NCBI GenBank assembly: GCA_013180625.2
Contig: SNVD02009150.1
Span: 1-64,000 of the forward strand
DNA: 64,000 nt
Reading direction: 5' to 3'
DNA from: Boswellia sacra
Lineage: Eukaryota > Streptophyta > Magnoliopsida > Sapindales > Burseraceae
A model generated the notes under the pieces. It searched no databases. It was not told the origin of the DNA and was given only the letters and a program-made list of their open reading frames with translations. This document shows, in pieces, positions 23,000-34,710 of the stretch (the stretch's first letter is position 1; each line of letters begins with the position of its first letter). The position numbers and the translations under genes were made by a program.

Positions 23000-24215
23000 A
23001 TGATATCCGGCATACGCTAAGAATGAACGGACCTCTTTGACTGTTTTTGGTGGAGGGCGAAAATTAATTCCACTTTTGCTTTGTCCACTTCAATTCCCTT
23101 GGAAGACACCACATGACCTAAGACAATTCCCGAAGTAACCATATAATGACATTTTTCCCAATTCAAGATAAGACCTTTTTCTTCACACCGTTTTAGGACT
23201 TTTTCTAAGTTTTCAAGACAATTATCAAAAGAATTTCCAAAGACAGTTAAATCATCCATGAAAACTTCTAAACAATGCTCAATCATGTCACTAAAAATGC
23301 TCAATATGCATCGTTGAAAAGTAGCTGGAGCATTACAAAGTCCAAAAGGCATCCTTCTAAATGCAAAAGTGCCGAAGGAGCACGTGAATGTGGTCTTTTC
23401 TTGGTTTTCAAGTGCAATGAGAATTTGATAATAGCCTGAGTATACATCGAGAAAGCAGTAGTATGAGTGCCCTACTATTCTTTCTAGAATTTGATCAACG
23501 AATGGTAAGGGAAAATGGTCTTTTCTGGTGACAGCATTTAATTTTTTGTAATCAATGCACATCCTCCAACTAGATGAGACACGAGTTGTAATGATTCACC
23601 ATTTTCATTTTTGACTCCTGTAACGCCATATTTCTTAGGTACTAGTTGTGTAGGGCTTACCCACTTACTATCAAAAATAGGGTAGATAAGTCCCACATCA
23701 AGTAGTTTGAGAACTTTAGCCCTAATGACCTCTTTAATGTGGGGATTTAATCTCCTTTGAGGTTGTTGGGATGTTTTGACATTTTCTTATAAATGTATTC
23801 TATGTGTACAAATCAAAGGGTTAATACCTTTTATGTCTTTTAAAGTCCACCAGATTGCATTTTTATGCCTTTGAAGCACTTCTATCAACTTACCTTATTG
23901 CTCGCTTGTGAGGGATGAAGAAATTATCACTGGATATGTCTGATTCTCCTCAAGATATGCATATTTGAGTCCTTCAAGTAAGGGCTTCAGCTTTAACTTG
24001 GGCGCTTCCTCTTCTTTGCTTTCATTCATTTCCCCCAATTCTTTGAATCGTGGTTTTGAGCCTTTTTCCATCACCTGTGCACAATCCAGTAAAGAACATA
24101 TATCAGAAAGATCAGGCTCTAGTTCAATATTTGATTCTAATGAATTGACTAAACAAGTTTCCAAAGGGTCAGAAGAACTCCCTTTTTTGGATGTGGTCTT
24201 CCACAATAGTTTCAA
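23000..24215 (-). pseudogene. Athila reverse transcriptase, broken
   Basis: Upstream part: LKLKPLLEGLKYAYLEENQT (about 23940-24010) and IYPIFDSKWVSPTQLVPKK (about 23640-23700). Core at 23017-23562: CIDYKKLNAVTRKDHFPLPF, FLDVYSGYYQILIA, RRMPFGLCNAPATFQRC, and the catalytic box EVFMDDLTVFG with both aspartates kept. Frameshifts near 23562-23600 and 23760-23895 split it. The sequence style is diagnostic of the Athila clade. Confidence 0.9.
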
Positions 24216-24816
24216 TCATATTAGCCTCCTCAATTTCATCATCTTCTTCCTGTGGTTGTTTGCACATATTAAAAACGTTAAGTTCCAATGTCATGTTCTC
24301 GAATGATAGCTTCATGACTCCATTCCTGTAATTAATCAAAGCATTAGAGGCAGCTAGAAATGGACGCCCTAAAATGACAGGAATTGAATTACATACTTCC
24401 ACTAGTTGTGTATCCAAGATGATAAAATCCACTGGGTAAATGAATTTATCGACTTGAACTAACACATTTTCTACTACTCCTCTTGGCACTTTAATTGATC
24501 TATCAGTAAGCAAAAGAGTCACAAAAGTTGGTTTTAACTCACCTAGATTTAGTTTCTAAAATATCGAGTATGGAAGCAAATTTATACTAGCACCAAGATC
24601 AAGTAAAGCTTGTTCAATTTTACGGTCTCCAATAACACATGAAATTGTAGGACATCCTGGATCCTTATATTTGATTGTATTATTGTTTTGAAGAATAGCA
24701 CTTACTTGCTCGGCTAGAAAGGCCTTCTTTTTCACATTCAATTTTCTTTTCATAGTGCACAAATCTTTCAAAAATTTTGCATAAGAAGGTACCTGTTTGA
24801 TCACATCTAGCAACAA
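24169..24816 (-). pseudogene. Athila aspartic protease, broken
   Basis: The minus strand has QALLDLGASINLLPYSIF near 24560-24610, the Athila protease active-site region (DLGA in place of DTGA), followed after a stop at about 24550 by VPRGVVENVLVQVDKFIYPV and VILGRPFLAASNALI (24300-24500). Protease lies between gag and RT in the usual order. Confidence 0.88.
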
Positions 24817-24819
24817 AAT

Positions 24820-26476
24820 ATTGCCTTCACCTGTTTGAAAATTTCAAAAATTTCAGAAACGTGGGTTGGCTTCTTTTGTGTGGCTAATGCTTGAGGAAAT
24901 GGAGGCATAGGTGGGGATTTGATTCCTTCTTCGCTTGGTGTTGGTTTGGTAACCTATTCCTTATCCTTAGAGATGGATTTATCTTCTTTCTCATAAGGTT
25001 TAGGAATGTGTTTTTCCATAACCTTACCATTGCGGAGGGTCATGATTGATTTAGCTTGATCAATGTAATGACTGTTTGAGCTGCTCACACCTGAATTAGA
25101 TTTATCTTTGGGATTTTACAATATATGGGAAGGAAATTTTCCTTTTTCTTGGATGATAAATGTGGATGCAAATTTTGCAAGAGTGTTTGACAAATTTGCT
25201 AATGTTTGAGCAATTTGACTATTGAAAGTCTCTTGCTTTGTAATGAATGAATGTAATGTCTCTTCAAGGTCCTTCCTAGGAGGAGGAGCATATGTATGAT
25301 CATGAGAATTTTGAAAATTTTGATGTGTTTGAAAAGGGAATTGTGAAGATTGTGTATGATTGTCATTTTTTCAACTAAAATTTGGATGATTTCTCCAACC
25401 TGGATTGTAGGCTTGTGAGTATAGATTATCATTTGGCCTTTTGAAAGTGTTTAAGGCATTGGCTTGTCCATGGAGACATTCCCTAAAGGCATGCAAAGTT
25501 GGGCACTCATCAGTAGGATGGTCATTATCATTACAAATATGACAGACAATTTCGTGAATAGAATTCAATTGACCACTCTTTTTCATTTCTAAAGCCTCGA
25601 CTTTTCTAGCTAGGGATGCATATTTGGCTTCAAGGTCATGGTCTTCCCTAAGGTTGTAAATGCCTCTATTGGATGTCGAGGTTGGGGCTTTGCTTGGTGC
25701 ATCATAGGTGCCAGCAGTGTCCCAATTTTGGGCTTTGTCTACTAATGAATCTAGGTAGTCAATTGCTTCATCAGGGCCCTTATCTCCAAATTCTTCATTA
25801 CATATTAGCTCCACTAGTTGTCTATCTTGAGGTGTTAACCCTTCATAGAAGTGCGCAACTATTCTCCAAGTTTCAAAACCATGGTGAGGATAGGTATTAA
25901 GTAATTCTTTATACCTATCCCAACATTGGTAAAGGGTTTCTTTCTATTTTCGAGTGAAGGTGGTGATTTGTCTTTTAAGAGAATTTGTTCTATGGGTAGG
26001 AAAATTTTTTTTCAAAAATTGTTGTTTCATCTCATCCCATGAACTGATGGAACTTGACCTCAAATTTTGTAACCATGTTCTAGCTTTATCTTTTAAAGAA
26101 AAAGGAAAAAACTTTAATCTAATGGTGTTTATGCTACAATTTGGGTCACTGTAGGAGTTACACACCTATTCAAAATTTTTAAGTGTGAATATGGGTTCTC
26201 CATATCAAGGCCATGAAAGGTGGGTAGAATTCAAACAAAACTCGGTTTGAAATTGAAATGAATTGCATTGGGAGGAGAAATTACACAAGATGGTGCACTA
26301 GTCCTTACCGGATTCATGTAATCTCTGAGGGTTCTTGGTTGGTTTTGGTCATTTTGTTGGGAACAATTGTCCCCTTTATCTGTGAACCTTTCTACTAGAT
26401 TATCGGCCATGTTTTCTAAGGAAGATGATGTTTTCCTAACAAGTCTACCACTAGATGTGCGTGACCAAATTTTCAT
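24820..26476 (-). pseudogene. Athila gag and gag-protease linker, broken
   Basis: The N-terminus starts at 26476 (MKIWSRTSSGRLVRK), with RTLRDYMNPVRTSAPSCVIS and NAIHFNFKPSFV, typical of Athila gag. The central gag domain at 25944-26165 has CSINTIRLKFFPFSLKDKAR, TWLQNLRS and NFPTHRTNSLKRQITTFTRK. The C-terminal part at 25371-25814 has GPDEAIDYLDSLVDKAQNWD and a CHICNDNDHPTDEC knuckle. Stops near 26230, 25940 and 25370 separate the parts. 24820-25370 is the Lys/Glu-rich linker, heavily decayed. Confidence 0.88.
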
Positions 26477-26583
26477 GCAATTTCCAAAGAGAAAAGGAAA
26501 GAAAAGATGAGCACAGAAAGAAAAATTAAGATCTAAAAAAGAGAAAAAGGAATACTAACAATTTTGCACGCCAAATTTTACCT

Positions 26584-26600
26584 TCCCCGGCAATGTGCCA
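26584..26600 (-). promoter_or_regulatory. primer-binding site (tRNA-Asp type), mutated
   Basis: The minus strand reads TGGCACATTGCCGGGGA. Athila-clade elements use the 3' end of tRNA-Asp (TGGCGCCGTTGCCGGGG); the differences concentrate at former CpG positions. It lies six bases inside the LTR end at 26607. Confidence 0.75.
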
Positions 26601-26606
26601 AAAACT

Positions 26607-28150
26607 TGACACATCCAAAAATAGGATTACTCTCAAGTATAGGAGTGTCGAAGTAATAAATCCAGTGAGACTGGGGTCAATCCACGAGGAAGGGGAATTA
26701 GCGCTACAAACTAAAAGGTAAGTAAATATGATATGAATAATCAAGATGATATCAACGAATAGATGTAAAGATGGTAGGCGGTACTACCGACCATTCGAAT
26801 GTAAAACAAAAATAAAAGGTGGTAAGACCATCCGTGGAAATAGAAGGTAAAACCTACCATAGCAAATGAAATAACAATTTCATATGCAATAAATAAGAAT
26901 AATTAAAGTACAAAAGTAAGATAAATTAACACAATGGCAATGAAGGCTAAGGTTAGGGGATCCACCCTTGATATATCAAATAAGAATAAATAACCTATTT
27001 ATAACTCAATTGGAATTCACACATCAAGGAGGTTCCAATCGAAAGGTATATCATTTAAGTCCATTTTAGTTATATGAATTATATTTGTTTCATTACCAAT
27101 ATTTATACCACTTCTTGTAAATGGGTTCAAGTGTCTAGTGTGCCAACACCATATGTTTACAACAAATCAAGGTTTCTAACTAGACTTGTGTCGGTAAGGA
27201 AGAACCATACGACATCTAGAAAGGATCCAAGCATTTGATGTGCCAAAGATTGTCTACAATGGATCAAGACCTCCTCTTTACGAGTGGTGTCAAGATTGAT
27301 TAAGAAAATATATATAAATCATATAAAATAAATAACAAAAGATTATGATTATTAAGCACATATCAAAGGATTAGAAAATCCTTATTCTCATATCAAGGGT
27401 TTCGCCCTTTCACCTTAGCAAAAGATGATTTAGCAAGACATTATAAATGAAAGAAAACAAATTGCAAGAAAAAGAAGATTTATTAATAACATCAAGAGAA
27501 CAAACGCAAGATAGAAAACACAATAATAAGAGATCTCAGCCAAAGCTAAGATACCCTCATGGGTCACAAGTCACTTCTATTTATAGATACATTCAGGGGT
27601 AAACTTGTCAAATTACAAAGTGACAATTGTAAAATATCTTGTTGACAATTTGGATCATCGTATGCACCGACTTTGACCACCAATTTTGGCATCGAATTAT
27701 TTAGAATTTTTACCACATGTCTTCATGAAAGTTGTAGATATTTCTCTCAGCTTTCTAGTACATCTGGATTCATACAATTTGGATACGTATGTCAAGAGAT
27801 ATGGCCAAAATACGGAGGCATGGTCAAGGTGGGTTGAAACTGTAGATGGGTTCACTTCAAGCCCATTTTTGGTCGACTAAGAGCCCGAATTTGATGATGC
27901 TTGTGAAATATGATCTTATAGATAATTTAATCAGATTTCCAAAAAATTAAGATTTGCACCATTATGATTTATAAATAGAAAGTTATGACCATTTTACCAA
28001 TCATGCAATAAAAACTGAAATTAAGATAAATCTAATTCAAAAGATGCAAAGACTACAAATATGCTTAAATTGAGGAATTTAATGACACTATTAATGCAAT
28101 ATGATGAACTAAGCTCTTCTTGAACATCCATATTTAATTGTTCATCAACA
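26607..28150 (-). repeat. 5' LTR of the Athila element
   Basis: 1544 bp, TGTTGATGAAC start (28150) and GGATGTGTCA end (26607) on the minus strand. It aligns with 17716-17811 plus 19217-20600. The uninterrupted target of solo LTR copy A is seen near 26767-26775. Confidence 0.85.
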
Positions 28151-29277
28151 ATTTTTGGATTAAGTTACCATTGATGAAAATTGGTGGATTGAGAATTGTT
28201 TAGATGAAGAATTATAAATTGTGGAATTTGAGATAGTGTCTAGTCTTTTGTTTAATTGGGGTATTTAAGCTATTATGAAACTGCAGTGAATATTATGAAT
28301 GATTTTGATAGAGTTAAGTCCAATTTGTGACTTTTAGGATTTGCTTTTGATGTTTTTTTTGGTGGTACTGGTTAAGGTAAATAACATCGTACGAGTACTT
28401 ATTTGGGTGTAATATGTTTTTAAAAAATGAAAACATTATGTTATGAATTGCTTTGAGCTAAATTAATGTGTGCTACTAGCTATTTAAAAAAAATTATGAA
28501 ATTTAACGGTTCATGAAGAGTTGACCCTTTTTCGCAACTATTTAACTACTGAAAACCAATTTTTGCCAAATAATTTTTATAAAACTGTTTCTAAAACTTA
28601 ACTAAGATGTTTCCAAAAATTTTATCATTAAAATGTATTCATATTCATGTATTTATATTCATGTTTTGAATAATAATAGAATGTATATTTGCGGAATGAT
28701 TGTGACATGGATTTTTTTGTAATCATTCGTGGTTATTGAATTCAATTTTGAGATTTGATATTTGGATTTGGTAATGGAATAGATTTGAACTTTGAATACT
28801 AGTTATAGTTTTATTTAAACCAATATGAGTATATTTGATTTATTGCCTAAATATTTAATATTTTAAGCTACTAAACAGTCTTGTATTGTTTTACTTACCG
28901 AGTTAACAACTTACCTCTTTTCACCACCATTTTGTAGATCAAGTTCGTTGACAAGGGTATGATCAATTAATTTTTAGTTAGTTGAAGTTATACTTTGGTG
29001 AAAGAATGGATTTAGCCATGGACTAGATTTGGTTGACTTTCTTGAATTTGCATTTGAGATTATAAGTTCTGGCATGTGGAATTATTTGTTGGAGAATTTA
29101 GAATTTGGTTTAATGTAGTTTTTGGATTATTGTATATTGGGTGATTTGAGATTGTCGTAAGCATTGTAGTTTGATCTTTGGAGGAAAAAAAAGTTACCTG
29201 AGACTGAATTTCGTGGCTCTTTGAACTCGATTCGTCATGAAAGCGCGATGGGTCTAGAGGGTAGCAATTGAAGTACC
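28151..29277 (+). other. noncoding; possible Tekay-like LTR remnant
   Basis: No reading frame with support. The stretch at 28890-28950 (TTACTTACCGAGTTAACAAC, then a pyrimidine run and TTTGTAGATCAAG) resembles a conserved block of plus-oriented Tekay/Del LTRs. I cannot define ends. Confidence 0.3.
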
Positions 29278-29469
29278 CAGGGGCGGAGCATAACGTATTG
29301 TGGGGAGGCCTCCCCAGCCCAAAAATTATAAAGTTTTTAGTTAGTCCTTCATATTCATATTTATCACAGTTTTGCCTCCTTTACTTATGCGTTTTGTAGT
29401 AACATCACTTTTTAATTTTTATGTTTTACTATTGGCCCACCTAATTATCTAATTCTGCCTTTGCCCTTG
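29278..29469. mobile_element. small hAT-like MITE candidate
   Basis: 192 bp with ends CAGGGGCGGAGC and CTGCCTTTGCCCTTG, which are imperfect inverted repeats. CAGGGGCGGA is a frequent hAT-type terminus in plants. Imperfect 8-bp flanks GAAGTACC (29270-29277) and AAAGTATC (29470-29477) match at six of eight positions. No coding capacity. Confidence 0.55.
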
Positions 29470-31157
29470 AAAGTATCCTATTAAATTCAAGTGGCTTGAA
29501 AACTATTGTCACCAATCACAAAAATTTTTTGAAAGTTTTGAAGCCTAGGATCTAGTTACATCAGATAACACATGAAGTTAAATCTAAAGAAACAACAGGA
29601 AAGTAAAAAATGCATGTCCAACTTTTACGTGGTTTGGCAATAACTTGCCTACATCCACGAGTAGCCAAACTGCAATCCACTATTTCGTTCACGTTTACAA
29701 GGATAAAGACCTTTTATAAGATGAGAATCCCCATCTCTCACACTCACGCATCCTATATAAACCATGCTCCCTCTAAGAACCAACTTCCTTAACTCGCTAC
29801 ACTTCACTATCCAATAGTTTAAGGCCCACTTGACTGTTATACAACTTCCCTAGTGAATACTCAAGCCCCCTGGAGCATTCGGTGATCGCTCATTAACATA
29901 AATCAATAACACAAGTATAACACAAAGTTTTCTCGAACTATAAAAATAAAAGCTTGTTCTACCACTAAACTTCAAGTAATCTTTTTTCTCTATATACTGC
30001 ACGACCAATGATCCTTATTGCATAAGGATTCTTGAAAATCATCCAATAACTGCACATCACGAATGCTAGGAAAACAAACTTACTGTTAGGATATTCAATA
30101 ATAGAACAAAATAAAGAATCTTTCCTAAAGTAAAGTTAAATAAACCAAAATTGAAATAAGATTTTGGAAATCAGTATCAATAAATCTTTCCTAACTAAAT
30201 GAAGTAAAATACGAAACAAAATAATACTGTAGTATATTTCTTGTTTTCCTCCAAAATAGCCAACTCCGCAATGCCACATAGACTAACATGTGGCATGACA
30301 CGTGGCATGGTCATAACACTGTTTAATATAAACTAACTATCCATGGCTAATAAATCTTTTAACAATTAGTTTCTGTCTTACAAAAACTTGTTTCTTGCCA
30401 CAATTTGACAATATGATTATTACCAATTTTAAGTTATGGAGCGTTTATAAACTAGAAAGGAAAATTAAAAAAAAATTTTTAAGTCAAGCAATTATTATAA
30501 GGTTTAGATTGTATTTGACTCCGCTGTTGTACAACAACTTTTGACTTTGCTACTATCTAAAACTATTTGAATGTTTGGTAAACTCTTTGGAAACTAATTC
30601 TCTAAGAATTTGCTACTCCAAGAACCTATTTTGTAGTAGGAGTGTGTTTGACCCCATTGTAAAATGACAACTTTTGACTTCTACTACTAGTTAAAGCTAT
30701 TTAGGTATTTGGTAAACTATTTGAAAACTAATTTTCTAAAGATCTATTGCTCCAAAAATATATTTTGTATAAGATTTCAAAAGTAGGTGAGGACAGCTTT
30801 TGAAAATCTAATTTTGAAAATTTAATTTCTAGATTAATCAAAATACCTAATTATCCCTCTACAATAATATAATTTCAAAAATATCCTTGTATATTAAAAT
30901 TTAGAATTTATCAATTAGTTAATAAATTATAAAATTAAATAAAATTTATTTTCTTAAAACTAATTTTGAAGAAATTAAAAAGGGTCATGTGCAAGCGTAG
31001 AAATTTTGCTTATGGTTTCGAAGCCCAATGATGATAATTAGAGACATCAGTTAGAAGCCTTTTTTGATCTGTAGGGCCATCAAAGCTCAAACACTAAAAA
31101 TGGGATAGAAAGCCAAGCAGGCTTAGGATCAGTATGGTACTGGTAGTGAGTGGTCAA
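29470..31157 (-). other. noncoding; copia-like LTR remnant and a local duplication
   Basis: 29620-29665 has TTACGTGGTTTGGCAA, then GCCTACATCCACGAG, the same conserved block as in the SIRE LTRs (3780-3820, 34430-34470), so about 29580-30250 is probably a minus-oriented copia LTR of another family. Its TATA-like site is near 29750-29760. At 30275-30310 ATGCCACAT and ATGTGGCAT form a short inverted repeat next to an ACACGTGG G-box-like site. A duplication at 30509-30780 is listed separately. Nothing else is supportable up to 31157. Confidence 0.4.
30509..30780. repeat. imperfect direct duplication, ~130 bp units
   Basis: Two diverged copies in tandem (about 30509-30640 and 30641-30775). Each holds TTTGAC, CAACTTTTGACTT, CTATTT, TTTGGTAAACT, GAAACTAATT and a TATTTTGTA-like end. 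No terminal inverted repeat was found. Confidence 0.65.
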
Positions 31158-32568
31158 TGATGTGTTCGAAACTAGCAAGTATACTAGTCGCACAAGTAAT
31201 AAAGTGATAAGTAAGATATCGTTCCCACGAGGATTGATTCTAATTGAATTTGTTATTTCCAACAACAATAAACTAAACAGGGGGGAATTTTTGTTGAATG
31301 CTTTACTAAATGAAATAAGAATGCAAGTAAAGAATAACAAAACAGAAAGTAAATTTGAATGAAAAATCAATGGGGGAAAGCTGGTTAAGGGATCCTTCTC
31401 TACCACAAGATATGGATTTGCGAATTAATTGTAGAATTGTCATCTAATTACAGCATTGAAGTTATCAACCGTAGATAATAACAAGCTCTATTACCCCAAT
31501 CTTTCCTTACTTGGTTGTTAAATAAAACAAGCTCTTTATTTAATCTCTATCCATTAAACAACCTAGAACAAGCTCTCTGAGTTTAATTCAATGGATCCAT
31601 TATGATAAGAAAGATAGGTTGATCTAAGCAATAAACACACAAGCTCGGATTATTTAACTTAGGTTATATTCTCCAAATGTAATCTCTGATCACAATTTTG
31701 CTACTAATGATTAGAAATTCAAGACAATTACGGATCAAGATTTCTAGTCTAGCAATAGACAACAACCAGATTATATTCAGTTGGCCATTCAAAATACAAT
31801 CAGTAAGCAATCATAAGCATTAGATATGGGAAAATACAAGCAACTTCAATTAGAGAATTGGAAAACAACTTCTTGCACAATCAACTCACAAAAACCATAC
31901 AGGGGCTTTGAAATCACCCTCAACCAATTCAGATTCAGTTACACATGTTTAAGAACGTGGTAAATACAATACACATGGAGACATTCCAGAAAATGAAAGG
32001 GAAGGGAAAAACTTAGCAAATTTGATGTAATTCTCTTTGGATTGTAGTTCTTCCTCTTTCCAAGCTTCCTTTCTCCTTCAAAAACTCCAAGAGATGAAAG
32101 AATTCCAGAGCTGCAGCCTCCACCACGTTCTCCCCTCTTCAAGTTATCAAAATAAAACCCTAAAAATGTGTTTAAATACTCTGCTACAGTGACTTGCTAC
32201 AGTGCCCCGTATTATACATGCTACAGTGCTTGTGGAATTATATTTCTATACATCTCACACTGTTTTGATTACAACTTCTGGTACACTGAATGGATTTATA
32301 AACCGTAAATTTCTCCAGAAAATAGACTTCGAGAGCTTTCCAACGGTATATAACATGTCGTCGGATTCATTGTATATCAAACAATTAAATCCGAGAAGAT
32401 CACTGACTAGCAGAGGTGAAAATGAAGGGTTTTACTCCATTTTTGTGCAAGTTGCTCCAAAACTCCTACAAACATCAAAACCACACAAAAACATAAAAAT
32501 ACCAAGGAATATAGCAAAGAAACATGGACGAATTTATATAAAAGTAATACATAAATAGACACCTATCA
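31158..32568 (-). repeat. solo LTR, copy B of the LOG-carrier LTR family
   Basis: 1411 bp, the same termini as copies A and C (TGATAGGTGTC start on the minus strand at 32568, ACATCA end at 31158). A perfect 5-bp target duplication GTCAA flanks it (31153-31157 and 32569-32573). No internal coding region, so it is a product of LTR-LTR recombination. Confidence 0.95.
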
Positions 32569-32804
32569 GTCAAGACCTTAGAATTAGGAGTCATGTTAGT
32601 ATCTTACGTTTGTCTGCCCTACGCATATGCCGATCTACCTTTTACCGGTAAACAATGGTGTTATGACCCAAAAAATAGGGCTGGTGCCTTTAACTTGAAG
32701 TTTGTGTCTTTAGTCTTGTAGGTGCATGCCTTTAGTCTTAAAGATGGCTCACGAGCGCTGTGAATAGGGGGTCCTTTTCACGGGGCCCCAAGAAGCCACA
32801 GAGG
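32569..32804. other. short spacer between two solo LTRs
   Basis: Only 236 bp. It joins across the SIRE solo LTR to 34706 onward, which has Tat-LTR-like character. I see no gene or promoter that I can support. Confidence 0.4.
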
Positions 32805-34705
32805 TGTTAGCCCTAAGGCTACATGATAATTTTGATGATAACAATACACATTGATTAATTGAGATTTACTAACATGTTTATTTATGTGCAAGAGTAAGAT
32901 TATTGAAATAATTGTAAAATCAAGAAGAGGCTTATTAAAATGAAGTGTTGAAGCTAAGGAGAAGACTACATGTTAAAGGCACAAAAGTTTAAGAACAAGG
33001 ATTGACTCAAGGAATGTGACACATGAGCAATATTCAATCAATTGGTCATATATATCTCTACAAATATCCAAATGATGTAATTTTTGAGCCTTTGGAAAGC
33101 TTAATCAATTTATAACATTTCATATGTTTTAATGAAATTCAAATTTCAAGTGCAATGTTGTCCAAATCATCATGCAAGTTGAAAGATAAATGGAAGCAGC
33201 TGACATGAGCACCGAATACTCTTTTAGACATATCTTGAGCTAGAAAAATCAAAATGACTTGATTCTTATGGCATTGGAAAGAGGACTTAATGAAGCACAT
33301 TTCATATGTTTTAAAGAAATTCAAATTTTAAATGGAAGGCCAACATAATTGACTTGCAATTCGGTGGACTGACACAGAGAAGAAAAATCAACTCACTTGA
33401 GCACTGAATGATGTTTTGTCCATATCTTGAGTTAGAGATGTCCAAATGACTTGATTCTTATGGCATTGGAAAGATGATTCAATGGAGCAGATTTCATAGT
33501 CTTTGAAGAAATTAAAATTTTAAACAGAAGGCCGACATAATGCACATGCAAATTGGTGGACTGACACATGGAAGAAAAATCAAGTCACATGAGCACTGAA
33601 TGGTGTTTTGGCCATATCTTGATCTACAGATATCCAAAGGACTTGGTTCTTGATGCCTTGGAAAGCTTATTCAAATGTGCAGATATTTTATGTTTTTCAG
33701 ATTTTCAAATTTCAAACGTAACATTGACAAAAATGTCAAACAAAATTACAATTTTTATGGTGGGCAGAAACTTTGGAGTTGGTGTCTTCACTTGACTAAG
33801 TTCATCCCATTTGCCTATAAAAGGAGCCCTTCTCCCATGCATTCAAGAAAAGCAAGACAAGAATTTTATCAAGCAAAAAATAAGAGAAATATCAAGTCTA
33901 GAGAGCTTTTATATTCTTTATCTACTCTTTGAAGAGAGTTGTACTTTTATTGTAAAAATTTTCTTTGTATTGTGGTGAGAGTGAGATCTACTTGTAAAGG
34001 ATAAAAGTTATCCTTGAGAGAACTCTTTCCTTAGTGAGGTTGTTCATCAAGAAGAACTCTTGGTGTGGTGTTATCAAGGGTTGAAGAAAGTTGCCTTGGT
34101 GAGGTTGTTCATCAAGAAGAACTCTTGGTGTGTGTTATCAAGAGTTGAGGAAAGTTGCCTTGGTGAGGTTGTTCATCAAGAAGAACTCTTGGTGTGGTGT
34201 TATCAAGGGTTGAAGGAAGTTGCCTTGGTGAGGTTGTTCATCAAGAAGAACTCTTGGTGTGGTGTTATCAAGAGTTGAAGAAGTTGCCTTGGTGAGGTTG
34301 TTCATCAAGAAGAACTCTTGGTGTGGTGTTATCAAGGGTTGAATGAAAAAGTCTTGGTGAGGTTGTTCATCAAGCAAGTTGTAAAGATTTCTACAACTTA
34401 GTGGAAAGCTTAGCTCGTGGAGCTAGGAGCCCGTGGACGTAGGCAAGGTTTGCCGAACCACGTACATCGAGTTTGCACTCTCTCTATCCCTATCCTCTCT
34501 ACATTTATTTGCACTTGTGATTGCTCATTATTGTTATTATTCTTTTGATTGCATCTTTGAGAAATTCTAATTTCATCTTCTTCACCTTTATTCTCAAAGA
34601 AAGAGTGAACTAATTTTGATCTTTCAAGAAAGGTTTTCTAAATCCGTTTTGATAAATAAAAACCCAATTCACCCCCCCTCTCGGGTTGCCATACCTAGGT
34701 CAACA
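32805..34705 (+). repeat. solo SIRE-type LTR, plus orientation
   Basis: 1901 bp from TGTTAGCC to GGTCAACA, with a perfect 5-bp duplication AGAGG (32800-32804 and 34706-34710). It is the same family as the LTR at 3543-5328 but opposite in orientation, and longer mainly because of the expanded 64-bp array at 34030-34375. A plus-strand TATA-like site (CCTATAAAAGG near 33813-33823) precedes the array and fits the expected promoter position. Confidence 0.95.
34025..34378 (+). repeat. ~64-bp tandem array inside the solo SIRE LTR
   Basis: Five to six copies of a unit with GGTGAGGTTGTTCATCAAG, AAGAACTCTTGGTGTG and TTATCAAGGGTTGA, at about 64-bp spacing. The 5' LTR of the element at 3543-5328 has only about two copies (about 4000-4100). 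Small reading frames across the array repeat with it and are not genes. Confidence 0.9.
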
Positions 34706-34710
34706 AGAGG

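Larger units (their letters stand above)
17696..28150 (-). mobile_element. Athila-type Ty3/gypsy element with LOG insertion, degenerate
   Basis: A minus-strand element: right (5') LTR 26607-28150, tRNA-Asp primer-binding site, Athila-style gag, protease, RT, RNase H, the first part of integrase fused to a LOG-like fragment, polypurine tract, left (3') LTR ending at 20600. RT (RMPFGLCNAPATFQRC, FMDDLTVFG) and gag are typical of the Athila clade. Athila elements usually have an env-like gene between pol and the 3' LTR; here that slot holds LOG sequence. A 1405-bp solo LTR is nested in the left LTR. All coding domains are decayed. Confidence 0.88.

Noticed and set aside
30275..30310. ATGCCACAT / ATGTGGCAT inverted repeat with G-box as a host promoter
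   Set aside because: No gene starts nearby; it lies in LTR-like debris, so a short chance palindrome is more likely.
34060..34278. Repetitive plus and minus frames in the solo SIRE LTR
   Set aside because: They are translations of the 64-bp array.
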